In this document: positions 46,481 through 55,283 of the stretch, piece after piece | How positions within the stretch are numbered: the first letter of the stretch is position 1 | How the letters are laid out: every line of letters begins with the position of its first letter | Source: Rhizobium rhododendri | Lineage (GTDB): Bacteria > Pseudomonadota > Alphaproteobacteria > Rhizobiales > Rhizobiaceae | Length of the DNA: 64,000 bases | Assembly: GCF_007000325.2 (NCBI RefSeq) | Contig: NZ_CP117268.1 | Coordinates: 1,178,001 to 1,242,000, forward strand | Direction: 5' to 3' | Made by a program: the position numbers and the translations under genes | The notes under the pieces: generated by a model | Database searches by the model: none | Told to the model about the DNA's origin: nothing | The model's input: the letters and a program-made list of their open reading frames with translations, nothing else

Positions 46481-47661
46481 CGGCGACCGCCCGTCAGCGC
46501 TTTGACAATTTGCATATCGATACTTTTTGCATCGCGACGATCACTCATGAAGCCAAACGCCTGATCCATGTCCCAGTGTGTCCAACCGAAATCGTTGGCT
46601 TCCGCAACGGAGCGAACGGTCTGCAGCCATAAAGCGCGATCATTTGGAGGCGCCGACCAGCGCAGCACTCCGAATTCGTTTATGATGACCGGCCATCCGG
46701 TTTTGCGTGACCATTCTTTAAGTTTGGAAAATTCGTCAATAATACGCGAGCGATCCCAAGTCACAGAGGTCTCGCGATCAATCATCTCGACAACATCGGC
46801 CTGTCCTTCTCTCTCCATGGCAGATCGCAGCTGATCTATGGACGACATGCCTTTTGTCGAGGGAAAGGGAAAATTTCGGATCTTACTCAATCCATCATTT
46901 GTCCAGGTTTCGCCTTGATGAGTGAAGATCATGGGGTAGTAGAAGTGAACAGCGGCAATGGCATTCTCGTCATCGGGCCCGGTGTCACCGACAGTTTCTT
47001 CGATTGTCTGGTAGTTCGCAGAGGACCAAATCAACGTATGACTGCTAAGTTTGCTGCGGATAGCATCAATTAGTTTCTGCCGTAGTTCTGGCCATTGAGA
47101 AGCCGGGAGTTGTGGCTCGTTTAGAACCTCAATAAGGGTCGACTCTGGGTTGGACATAGCAGCGAGAGGCAACAACTCACGCCAGGCCGAATCCACAAGT
47201 TTACCTCCGGAGCGATAGTCACTCTTGAGGACATCAGAGATGGTGCCGCTTGGATGCATATCGATCATGATGCGCAAACCGGAGGCCTCGATAACAGCAA
47301 AAGCCGTTTCCAACCCACGCAGAAACGCTCTCCGATCTGCCCCGGACTTCAGCAATTGACCGGGGTCGACTGGCAGGCGCACGGCCTCAAATCCTAATTT
47401 CTTAAGTGCTGCCAGAACATTTGCAGACGGTAGTCTAGCCTGATCAGCACTCGTGTCAGCGACACCTGGCAGATTGAAACCGCGTTTAAAGTGAGTGAGA
47501 CGATTGACGCTGACAGCACTACGAGCGGCTCCTATGGATCCCGGAGCAAGGGCAGCGGCCGTCAGCCCACCCAGCATTTGCCGACGCGATATGTTAACCG
47601 ATGCCCTGGGTGGAGCGGACTGTGGTGATGAAGGGTCAAACCGGTCAGAAACCATGTTCAT
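46477..47661 (-). CDS. Tat-exported GH5 family glycosidase (endoglucanase-like)
   Basis: This 394-residue protein begins with a twin-arginine signal (ISRRQMLGGLTAAALAPGS at about residues 24-42). The (beta/alpha)8 fold of glycoside hydrolase family 5 shows RGFNLPG, VRLPVDPGQL, IDMHPSG, the acid/base Glu in IEVLNEPQLP (about 181), HFYYPMIFTHQG, and the nucleophile Glu in VIINEFGVLRW (about 328). WTHWDMDQAFGF closes the cleft. It should cut beta-linked glucans or similar polymers in the periplasm. In the middle of the EPS operon it may set chain length or clear stalled polymer. Its start overlaps the co-polymerase stop by 4 bases. Confidence 0.9.
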   Translation of the reverse strand: MNMVSDRFDPSSPQSAPPRASVNISRRQMLGGLTAAALAPGSIGAARSAVSVNRLTHFKRGFNLPGVADTSADQARLPSANVLAALKKLGFEAVRLPVDPGQLLKSGADRRAFLRGLETAFAVIEASGLRIMIDMHPSGTISDVLKSDYRSGGKLVDSAWRELLPLAAMSNPESTLIEVLNEPQLPASQWPELRQKLIDAIRSKLSSHTLIWSSANYQTIEETVGDTGPDDENAIAAVHFYYPMIFTHQGETWTNDGLSKIRNFPFPSTKGMSSIDQLRSAMEREGQADVVEMIDRETSVTWDRSRIIDEFSKLKEWSRKTGWPVIINEFGVLRWSAPPNDRALWLQTVRSVAEANDFGWTHWDMDQAFGFMSDRRDAKSIDMQIVKALTGGRR

Positions 47662-49163
47662 AGCGGCCTATCGCCAAGCGCTCGGCGGTTGCCGGCGCTT
47701 CGTTGAGCGCCGCTATCTGGGTTTGGTAGATAATCGAGCAGGCTCGGACGCGGCGGTTCGGCAGTTTGCTGTCGAGACGGCTTTATCTCGACTTTTACGG
47801 GCGCCTGCCTCGGTCGGCCTTGCAACAAGGCTAGAGTAATGCCGATCGCCAAGCCAATAAATCCAGCGACGCCTAAAATTGCTGGAATTTTCGGCCACGA
47901 AGCCGCGGTTGGAGGTACGGCGGCGCTTAGAATTTCCGCATCCGCGCGCGCGGTGGTCTGTTGTTCGCCCGTCTCACGGGAACGCTGCAGATACTCTTCC
48001 AACACTTTGCGACGCGCGTCAGCTTCCCGCTGCAGGGCTCTGATCGTAACCTCCGATTGCCGTGTTCGATTCATTTCCTTTGTCAAGGCATCAACTTTGG
48101 CGTTAAGCGTGGCAACGTTTCGGTTCGCGACATCAGACTCCAATTTTGCAGAGCCAACGGCACGCTGCACTTCCGCCTGCATCTGGCGCCGAAGGCCGTC
48201 GAGCTCCATTCGTAACCCTTGAAGGGTGGGATGACGCTCACCCAAAGTACTTTCCATACGGTCGAGTTCGGACGATTTCGCATTGTAGAGCGTTCGAAGC
48301 TGCGACCCAGTGACAGAATCGACAGCTGTGAAGTCTGCGTTTCGACTTGCGCTCTTGAGCTGCTGAAAGCGCGCCTCCGCAGCCGCTGCAACAGAGGTCG
48401 CGGCCGATAGCTGCTGACTTGCTTGAACCAGCTCTGACTCAGAAAGCGCCGGACCGTCGTTTACGTTGACATAACCCTGTGAAACTTTGAAATCTTCAAC
48501 TGCACGTTCGGCGGAATCAACGCCGGACCGCAATTCCCCCAGGCGACCCTCAAGATCGGAAGTCACTTCTTTGGCATTGCTCTTTTTTTTAGAAATCTGT
48601 TTCGCGATATATTGATTGGCCACAGCGTTTGCCAGCAAGGCCGATTTTTCTGCATTTTTAGATTTAAAGTCGACTGTCAGAATATATGTGAGCCCACGGC
48701 GGCTCACCGTCAATCCTTTGATGAACGCGTTGTATGCCACCTCCTCGCTGGTTGGCTTGGTAGTGCTAGACGATATCAATTTGGATATAAGGCCCCGATC
48801 GGAAAACTCCCCATCTTGTGCCAGCTTGAGGTCACGAAACAATGGCAATAGCAACTGACGCGATCCGATGACTTCAACCTGACTTTCCACCGTAGCTGCA
48901 TCCATACCCGCCCCGCCAACCACAGGATTGGAGGGGTCTGTCGTGGATTGCCTCGGGTTAATTAACAGAACCGTCTCAGCGACGTATGTCGCTGGAGTGA
49001 GACCGATATATGCTATTCCGCCAAGAAGGCACAACCCAAAGGCGGCGCCAACCGTAAGGCGCCGCAACCAGATAAGATCGAGCAATTGCCGGAGATCCAG
49101 CAAACCCCCATCGGGATCTGATGACTGCTCTTTGCGCCGAACAGGAGCTGCCTCGTCGTTCAA
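47658..49163 (-). CDS. Polysaccharide co-polymerase without kinase (Wzz/GumC type)
   Basis: The first gene of the operon encodes 501 residues: a short cytosolic N terminus (LLDLRQLLDLIWLRR), helix one (LTVGAAFGLCLLGGIAYIGL), and a long periplasmic helical domain with coiled-coil stretches. Helix two is near residues 433-455 (IPAILGVAGFIGLAIGITLAL), followed by a Pro-rich cytosolic tail. There is no Walker A or Tyr cluster, unlike the co-polymerase at 28102. It should control chain length for the Wzx/Wzy system encoded after it. The gene diverges from the WecB-type gene at 49364. Confidence 0.9.
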   Translation of the reverse strand: MNDEAAPVRRKEQSSDPDGGLLDLRQLLDLIWLRRLTVGAAFGLCLLGGIAYIGLTPATYVAETVLLINPRQSTTDPSNPVVGGAGMDAATVESQVEVIGSRQLLLPLFRDLKLAQDGEFSDRGLISKLISSSTTKPTSEEVAYNAFIKGLTVSRRGLTYILTVDFKSKNAEKSALLANAVANQYIAKQISKKKSNAKEVTSDLEGRLGELRSGVDSAERAVEDFKVSQGYVNVNDGPALSESELVQASQQLSAATSVAAAAEARFQQLKSASRNADFTAVDSVTGSQLRTLYNAKSSELDRMESTLGERHPTLQGLRMELDGLRRQMQAEVQRAVGSAKLESDVANRNVATLNAKVDALTKEMNRTRQSEVTIRALQREADARRKVLEEYLQRSRETGEQQTTARADAEILSAAVPPTAASWPKIPAILGVAGFIGLAIGITLALLQGRPRQAPVKVEIKPSRQQTAEPPRPSLLDYLPNPDSGAQRSAGNRRALGDRPL

Positions 49164-49363
49164 CTCAATCCCTCACCCTTGTGGAAAATAACGTACGTGG
49201 CTTGCTATAGGCATTGCTTGATTGTTGACATGGGAACTCTGAAATAGCGTTAATAGCTAAAGTCTTTTCTATTAGGGTTAATGCGTCTTTAATAGTGCAA
49301 CATCTCCAGACTTTTGCTAAAAAGTCAGCAATGTGGAGCCATAGCAACAGGTAAATGTGTACT
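49164..49363. promoter_or_regulatory. Divergent promoter region of the EPS operons
   Basis: About 200 A+T-rich bases separate the co-polymerase start from the glycosyltransferase start, so promoters for both operons must lie here. Several A/T tracts (for example near 49255-49330) would suit a MucR/Ros-type regulator, but no consensus site can be proven by eye. Confidence 0.45.
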
Positions 49364-50107
49364 ATGAGTAAGACGGTCGTCGCTGGCATCCCGACCAGCA
49401 CATTGGGACGGCCAAGCTTGGCACACATGGTTTTTGCCGAGCCCTCCGAGAGGGACGGACCGCGCATCCCCCGGCTGCTATTCGATATCAACGGACATGC
49501 CATCGCGCTCTATTACTCGGACAGGAATTACCGTGCAGCGCTTGATAAGGCAGACGTTGTGCATGCAGACGGTCAATCAATTGTTTTCGCCTCTCGCCTT
49601 CTCTGCTCCCTGCCGATTGAGGAGCGAACGGCCACTACGGATATTATTCACGATTTTGCAGCTGAGGCGGTTAGAACCCATCAGTCTTTCTTCCTACTTG
49701 GTTCGGATGAAGAGACCAATGCTGCCTGCGCGGCCAAGCTTCAGGAACTTTATCCCCGACTGAAGGTCGCTGGGCGCCGGAATGGATATTTCGGGACCCA
49801 GGATGAAGACGCTATTTTCGACACCATAGAAGCGAGCGGTGCAGATATCGTATGGGTTGGTCTGGGGAAGCCGCTCGAGCAGATCTTTGCTGCGCGCGCA
49901 CGCGCACGGTTGACTTGTAGTTGGATCATCACCTGTGGTGGCTGCTTTAATTTCATAACCGACGAGTATAAACGTGCTCCCAAATGGGTTCAAAATTTCG
50001 GTCTCGAATGGTTACATCGTCTGATCAAGAGACCGCGTAAGCTGTTTTGGCGCTACGTTGTCACGAATCCGATTGCGACTTACTGGATTTTGAAAGCTTC
50101 ACGATGA
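49364..50107 (+). CDS. WecB/TagA/CpsF family glycosyltransferase (GT26)
   Basis: This 247-residue cytosolic or peripheral enzyme probably adds the second sugar to an undecaprenyl-PP-sugar. Family motifs are YSDRNYRAALDKADVVHADG, the Asp-rich ATTDIIHDF, GSDEETNAACAAKL, WVGLGKPLEQIF and the C-terminal RAPKWVQNFGLEWLHRLIKR. I use the ATG at 49364; one three codons earlier is also possible. It shares 4 bases with the next gene (ATGA), so the two form an operon. Confidence 0.92.
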   Translation: MSKTVVAGIPTSTLGRPSLAHMVFAEPSERDGPRIPRLLFDINGHAIALYYSDRNYRAALDKADVVHADGQSIVFASRLLCSLPIEERTATTDIIHDFAAEAVRTHQSFFLLGSDEETNAACAAKLQELYPRLKVAGRRNGYFGTQDEDAIFDTIEASGADIVWVGLGKPLEQIFAARARARLTCSWIITCGGCFNFITDEYKRAPKWVQNFGLEWLHRLIKRPRKLFWRYVVTNPIATYWILKASR

Positions 50108-51069
50108 TTGATCCGCAACTTCAAGATGATTTGTCGCAGGCGCCTTTCTTCTCAATCGTTATTCCTGTTTACAATAGATCAAAAATAATAGCGCCTTCCC
50201 TTAAGTCTGTATTGGATCAGGACTATCAGGATTACGAATGCATTATTGTAGATGATGGCTCTACCGATTCCGACGATCTTGTTTCAGTGATCAACGGCTT
50301 CGCCGATGCACGCCTCAAGTATTATCGTCAAGAAAATGGTGGGGCCAGCGTTGCACGGAATACAGGCGTAAATTACGCAAGTGGACAATACATCGCGTTT
50401 TTAGATTCTGATGATAAATTTCTCCCCCAGAAGCTCACCCGCGTGGCAGAGGTTCTCGGAATTCACCCTGAAGTCGCGGTGTATTCTCGAAGTTATGTTG
50501 ATCGTGGCGTTGGTCGATTCTGGCTCCGTCCTGACCGCGCTATCGGCGAACAGGAGGACATGGGGGAGTATTTATTTGTCCACAATCAGTTCGTCTTCAC
50601 ATCTACCCTCGTTCTGAAACGCTCTCTCGCTTTGGCATTTCCATTTGACGTCGATTTGCGCCAGGTGGAAGATCCCGACCTCTGTTATCGCCTCTCCTTA
50701 ACTGGGGTGAAATTCCACATGATCGATGACCCTCTGACGATATGGTCAGATATCACAGGCCAAGGACGCCTATCTCAGGAGGTGAACTCGCAATCGCCCT
50801 TCATTTGGCTTGAAAAAATGCGGGGCACCTTGTCGAAGCGTGTTGAAAGGGGTTATCGCGCAACGATATTGGCGAACTATCTGGCACCGCATAGACCATT
50901 TCTGGCAGCATACGATATCGTGGTCGGAGTTCTTCTTTCTGGCGTGCCCTTTGGGGTAGGGGCGCGGCAGGCAATGAGAAGCTTCCTTCCCCAGAAATTC
51001 TATCGACGCCTAGTCAATCACTATGTGCGCGCGCGCGGGCGGGTTCGTGATAACAAGTCCCCCCCCTAG
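50104..51069 (+). CDS. Family 2 glycosyltransferase
   Basis: The 321-residue GT-A enzyme starts in the stop codon of the WecB gene. It has SIVIPVYNRSKIIAPSLKSV, IIVDDGSTDSDD, the substrate loop ENGGASVARNTGVNYASG, the metal-binding FLDSDDKFLP (about residues 97-106) and QVEDPDLCYRLSL as the acceptor-side acidic motif. The C-terminal 80 residues are helical and may touch the membrane (IVVGVLLSGVPFGVG). It transfers one sugar to the growing repeat unit; donor and linkage cannot be deduced. Confidence 0.92.
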   Translation: MIDPQLQDDLSQAPFFSIVIPVYNRSKIIAPSLKSVLDQDYQDYECIIVDDGSTDSDDLVSVINGFADARLKYYRQENGGASVARNTGVNYASGQYIAFLDSDDKFLPQKLTRVAEVLGIHPEVAVYSRSYVDRGVGRFWLRPDRAIGEQEDMGEYLFVHNQFVFTSTLVLKRSLALAFPFDVDLRQVEDPDLCYRLSLTGVKFHMIDDPLTIWSDITGQGRLSQEVNSQSPFIWLEKMRGTLSKRVERGYRATILANYLAPHRPFLAAYDIVVGVLLSGVPFGVGARQAMRSFLPQKFYRRLVNHYVRARGRVRDNKSPP

Positions 51070-51164
51070 CGATCCCACCCGGCTACCAAATTAGCACGCT
51101 CAAGCAACGAGGCGAGTTCTCGCAGCTACACTGGATCGATCAATTTGGCGCGTCCATTGAACGT

Positions 51165-53000
51165 TCAACCGGCCTCACGTACGAGCCGCTCGATCTCACT
51201 TTGAAAAACAGCGCGAGCCTGGGGTGTCAAGAGGTTGTGGTCTGCGTCCTTTACGATTTGGAACTTGACAGCGGGAAATAGCCGCAGCCGTTCAGAATCC
51301 ACGTCGAAATGTTGGTAGAAGTAGTTCAGTCCTATATCTCCGTCGCTGAAAATAAACGACAAACCAGCACCGCGGTCGTAAACCCTTTTCATATCTCTAT
51401 GTATAACTTGATGCGCATTGGACAACATCGACAGTTTTTCCAATATTGGGCGGAGGATCCCCATGCATCGCATCTTCAACAGTCCCAGGATGTTGAGGAC
51501 GCCTCGCTTCAGGTTAACCCTCCCCGTCAAAATCTTTTCCCAACTCTTTAAACTGAAAGCTTTGGATTTATAAGCGTTAAGCGGCTTTGGAACAAATAGA
51601 AGCAAGTCCTCCAAAGACTGACGGGGATCCCAGCGTAAAACGTGGGCGTTGGCAATGACAGCGCCGGCAAGTTGCTCATTTCTAACGAGCGATCGAAACG
51701 CTGTGTATCCACCGCTGCAACGCCCAGCTAAAATAATGCGTCCAAGCTCCAGTGTCTCCATAAACGCAACGGCGGCGTCTACATCATCGAGCTGGGTTTC
51801 GGAGTAGATCACCTGATCTGGAGCGCTTGGCAGAGCCGGACTATCGCCGACATTCGCTGCGTCGTATCGAAAAGATGCAATCCCGACCGCAGCCAAATCG
51901 CGTGCGAGCGCTGTCATGCTCCGACCCCAACCGGCAGCCCTTTCGTAGGACGTGTTCAGGAGGAGGACGCTCACCTTCTGTCTTTGACCCTTGCTTGGCT
52001 CGCAAACAATACCGAAAAGACGGTTATTGTCTCCAAAGCGCACCGGTGTCTCACTAAAAAGGGCCCCATTGAGCGGTGTAACGACGACCTCTTGCGGCTC
52101 GCTTAGTAGTTCGTTCGTGATTGTCTTCTCGAACGAACCGACCCACTTGACGAGTTTTGCCATAACCACCAACGGGGGTTTTGAGAGGGTAAGGTTATTC
52201 AACATCTCATCAAACCCCTCATAAGGGTGAGCCTCGACGTCTTTGCCTTGTTCAAGCAAATGCTGATTGAATTTAAACTGGGCTGGGCGATCATGCCTGG
52301 CCGCGAGAAAATAGTGTCCGACGGGCGGCACAGGACTACGGTTTAAATCGACGCCTTTTATACTAGCAAAAAGTCTCGGCGCAACTTCCTCGCCACCTAG
52401 CGTCGGCAGATCGCTTGCGGCAGCAGCCTTGCCCTCGGTCATCCTCGACAAGACCAAGACCTCACGTGCGTAGGCGTGCCCAGATATAACCGGCGCTAGC
52501 AATGCGACGCCAGCAATCCCTGGCACCCTCAACGACGTCTTGTAAGCCAAGGCTGCTCCCAGCCCTTGACCAACAACAATTAGGTGACGGACACCAGACA
52601 AGTTTCTAAGCAGTTCACACGCTTCACAGGCGCGATCTACCCACAGCTCCAAGTCGTTAGCTTCGGCATTTTGGTCGAGTGCGTCGCCCGTACCAGGATA
52701 ATCGAAGCGAAAGCTTGGTATGCCCTTTAATGACAACTGCTCAGCCAACATCCGCCACATTTTCCGCATGGCTATTTCCTCAAAGCCCCAAGGCGAGAGG
52801 AATAATACGGCGACTTTCTGGGTGGATGGCCCAAGTGGCGCCTGAAACAACCCGATTGTATCCGCAAAAATAATGGGTCTTGCTGCCTGGCCAACGTGCG
52901 AAATTGGATGCTGCGACCCGGCCGACGGGCCGACGGCGTAATGGTCGCCGCCAGTTTTTATAATCTTTTCGCAGCTCAAGGATTTAGTTTCACTGATCAT
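51165..53000 (-). CDS. Two-domain alpha/beta hydrolase of the EPS locus, atypical nucleophile elbows
   Basis: The 611 residues fold into two alpha/beta hydrolase domains (about 55-300 and 320-600). Domain 1 has LFLSPWGFEEIAMRKMWRML, FRFDYPGTGDALDQ and an elbow VGQGLGAALA where Ser is replaced by Gly (about residue 144). Domain 2 has LLLNTSYERAAGWGRSM, FRYDAANVGDSPA and an elbow LAGRCSGGYTAF with Cys in the Ser place (about residue 427). Late His residues (ADHNLL) remain. Domain 1 may be structural, and domain 2 could be a cysteine hydrolase or acyltransferase. It converges on the GT2 gene and may add or remove acyl groups on the polymer. Confidence 0.85.
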   Translation of the reverse strand: MISETKSLSCEKIIKTGGDHYAVGPSAGSQHPISHVGQAARPIIFADTIGLFQAPLGPSTQKVAVLFLSPWGFEEIAMRKMWRMLAEQLSLKGIPSFRFDYPGTGDALDQNAEANDLELWVDRACEACELLRNLSGVRHLIVVGQGLGAALAYKTSLRVPGIAGVALLAPVISGHAYAREVLVLSRMTEGKAAAASDLPTLGGEEVAPRLFASIKGVDLNRSPVPPVGHYFLAARHDRPAQFKFNQHLLEQGKDVEAHPYEGFDEMLNNLTLSKPPLVVMAKLVKWVGSFEKTITNELLSEPQEVVVTPLNGALFSETPVRFGDNNRLFGIVCEPSKGQRQKVSVLLLNTSYERAAGWGRSMTALARDLAAVGIASFRYDAANVGDSPALPSAPDQVIYSETQLDDVDAAVAFMETLELGRIILAGRCSGGYTAFRSLVRNEQLAGAVIANAHVLRWDPRQSLEDLLLFVPKPLNAYKSKAFSLKSWEKILTGRVNLKRGVLNILGLLKMRCMGILRPILEKLSMLSNAHQVIHRDMKRVYDRGAGLSFIFSDGDIGLNYFYQHFDVDSERLRLFPAVKFQIVKDADHNLLTPQARAVFQSEIERLVREAG

Positions 53001-53251
53001 AGCAATCTAACACAGCCATTTGCCTTAAATCCGACATTACCCGTACACTTATCTCTCTCATCGCACATGTGATTTATCGGTGCTTGCGCAGTAGATGGGC
53101 GATGTGAACTACATTCTCCAACCACTACTTCTTCAAACTCAAATCTTCTCCGCAAGATCTCCGCAGAACCTGCAAATGATTTTCAAAATCGACATTAATA
53201 ATCATTCTCATGAAGATATTTATTTTCATTTAAATATCGAGATGATGATTC
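53001..53251. other. AT-rich spacer before the intron
   Basis: No gene is seen. The A+T-rich bases probably contain the promoter of the hydrolase gene, and the last bases are the 3' exon of the first group II intron. Confidence 0.4.
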
Positions 53252-55164
53252 GGTCCCGGTAGGGACGATGGTTGCCCAGCGCCCCCCGGCCAGATCCTTA
53301 CGTGCGGCACTACCGCATACGGCTCCTATCGGTTGTTTTGACGGTGAACCGCGCATCTGGATGCGGATGGAACAGCCGACATGGCGGAAGGTATTTACGA
53401 AGCAGCCTTTGGTAACGATCCAAAGACATGCGGTTTCGCTGGCTTCGACGCATCAGAGCGTGTAGCCAGGCGCGACCAACTTCCCAGCGGAACCCTCCCA
53501 ATCTTCTCAGATTGTCGGGCACCGCATGGTAGTTCAAATACCCCTGTAACATTTGCCTTAGCCACCGACCTACTACAGCCACGGGTTCATGGCGCCGTCG
53601 CATTAGCGTTTCCCGAATGGCCGCCAGCGTCGTGCGCATTCGCTTCTTAATTGTCAGACGGACAATCTTGAAGCCTCCATCATTGCGCCGCCTGCCGCAG
53701 CAGTGCGTGAATCCCAGAAAGTCGAAAGTCTCTGGCTTGCGGATACCACGTTCCCGGCATTGTCGCGCAGCATACCGCCCAAAGCGTATCAGCCGCGTCT
53801 TTCCCGGGTGTAGTTGCAAGCCGAACTGAGCGAGACGCTCCCGCAATGCTTGCAGAAAGCGCTGCGCCTCTCCTTCGTACTGGAACCCAATCACGCTGTC
53901 GTCGGCATAACGTACAATGATCACGTCGCCTTTAGCGTATCGAGTACGCCACTGCTGGACCCATAAATCCAATGCGTAATGCAGATAGATATTCGATAGC
54001 ACGGGGCTAATTACAGATCCTTGGGGAGTTCCTCGCGTCGATGCCACGCGGCGGCCATCCTCAATCGTGCCCGCTTTCAACCATTTGTAGATCAGACGTA
54101 TCAGCCGGCGGTCACCAACTCGATGCGACAGGAAACGGAGCATCCACTCGTGATCGATTTCATCGTAAAACGAGCGAATATCCGCGTCCAATATCCAGTT
54201 GATCTTCCGCTTGTCGATCCCAACCCACAAGGCGTCCAGCGCGTCATGCTGTCCCCTTCCTTGTCGGAACCCGTATGAGAAGCCGAGGAAGTCTTGCTCA
54301 TAGATCGCGTTCAGAACCGTGGACACGGCCATCTGCACGACTTTTTCTTCCAACGCTGCAATACCGAGTGGACGGAGTCTTCCGTCATTCTTCGGAATGT
54401 AGACCCGTCGGGACGGTTGTGCACGATACGCACCGGACTGAATCTCCCGATGTAGTTCGTGCACGCGCCCTTCGAGTGTCTTCTCATAGTCGTACCACGT
54501 CACGCCGTCCACTCCACTCGCCGCCTGCTTGCGAAGCGCATGAAAGCTCTTCACCAATAGCGTCGGAGTGATGTGGTGCATCAGCGCCGTGAAACGCATC
54601 TTCGGGTTCCGTTTGGCGGCTTCCCGTACACCTTCGATCCCCATCGAAGCGTGTTTTATCCGGCTCTGCGTCCGGCACGCTGGAGTCTCGACGGCGTTCC
54701 CTCCGATTACACCCCTTCCCTCCATTGCCTCCGCGAGATCATCTCCTTTGTTCGGCAACTTCTGCAGTACTATGGGCGTATCCGACTTCTCATCAGCGTC
54801 GATGACTGGCTTGTGGTCAACGACCTTCCCAGTCCCGTCCAGTCCATTCGCACTGGACACTGATGAGATCTCGCTGCTTCCGTATGAAAGACTTCCCGGC
54901 ATGCACAGGGTCTCCGACCGCGCGGGATCGGGACATGGCTTGCGATTGACGCCATGCACCGTGTTGCCTTCCGCTTCGCTTAACAGCGTCGGCATCCCGA
55001 ATTGATCATTTCGCGGCTCAATGGCCGGCCTGCCGGTTTCCCCTGTCAACGCTTCGACGCACACCTCGCGATGTGCCCCGCATGACTCGGGGTCAGAGTG
55101 ATTCGCCACTTCTTCTCCGTGTTGAACTTTCATCAACTATCTTTCATCGGCTTTGCAGCCGCAC
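53252..55164 (-). mobile_element. Group II intron, copy 1
   Basis: About 1913 bases run from GTGCG (55164 reading down) to the 3' end GGGACC (about 53252). Near the 3' end a domain V-like hairpin is visible (GCCGTATGCGG, short loop, GCCGCACGTAAGG), with a mismatch in the basal stem: TAAGG where copy 2 has TACGG. The whole intron matches copy 2 except for about 18-20 changes within the last ~220 bases. Its 5' exon, before GTGCG, contains a GCGCC...GGCGC hairpin. It encodes a reverse transcriptase/maturase. Confidence 0.8.
53310..55136 (-). CDS. ltrA: Group II intron reverse transcriptase/maturase, copy 1
   Basis: The 608-codon frame has RT motifs in order: SRRVYIPKNDGRLRPLGIAA, ALEEKVVQMAV, DADIRSFYDEIDHEWM (metal Asp), TPQGSVISPVLSNIYL, the catalytic IVRYADDSVIGF and LHPGKTRLIRFGR. 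The maturase X region (WLRQMLQGYLNYHAV) and a basic C terminus follow; there is no HNH endonuclease domain. About 170 N-terminal residues before MRFTALMHHITPTLLVKSFH seem to be translated intron RNA structure, so the real start may be later. The C-terminal ~60 residues differ from copy 2. Confidence 0.9.
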   Translation of the reverse strand: MMKVQHGEEVANHSDPESCGAHREVCVEALTGETGRPAIEPRNDQFGMPTLLSEAEGNTVHGVNRKPCPDPARSETLCMPGSLSYGSSEISSVSSANGLDGTGKVVDHKPVIDADEKSDTPIVLQKLPNKGDDLAEAMEGRGVIGGNAVETPACRTQSRIKHASMGIEGVREAAKRNPKMRFTALMHHITPTLLVKSFHALRKQAASGVDGVTWYDYEKTLEGRVHELHREIQSGAYRAQPSRRVYIPKNDGRLRPLGIAALEEKVVQMAVSTVLNAIYEQDFLGFSYGFRQGRGQHDALDALWVGIDKRKINWILDADIRSFYDEIDHEWMLRFLSHRVGDRRLIRLIYKWLKAGTIEDGRRVASTRGTPQGSVISPVLSNIYLHYALDLWVQQWRTRYAKGDVIIVRYADDSVIGFQYEGEAQRFLQALRERLAQFGLQLHPGKTRLIRFGRYAARQCRERGIRKPETFDFLGFTHCCGRRRNDGGFKIVRLTIKKRMRTTLAAIRETLMRRRHEPVAVVGRWLRQMLQGYLNYHAVPDNLRRLGGFRWEVGRAWLHALMRRSQRNRMSLDRYQRLLRKYLPPCRLFHPHPDARFTVKTTDRSRMR

Positions 55165-55283
55165 TAAGCGCCAATTTCGGCGCACCTTCTGAAGCGAAGC
55201 GCTTTGAGGCATGAATTGCACACGGAAAGATCAGACCGTCCTAAAACTTGAAAAAATCAAGCGTTACGCGGAATTGTTTTGAT
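55165..55283. other. Spacer exon between the two introns
   Basis: This 119-base stretch carries a GCGCC...GGCGC hairpin directly before the 5' end of copy 1, and is the 3' exon of copy 2. It has no gene. Its origin, IS or intergenic, is unknown. Confidence 0.5.
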
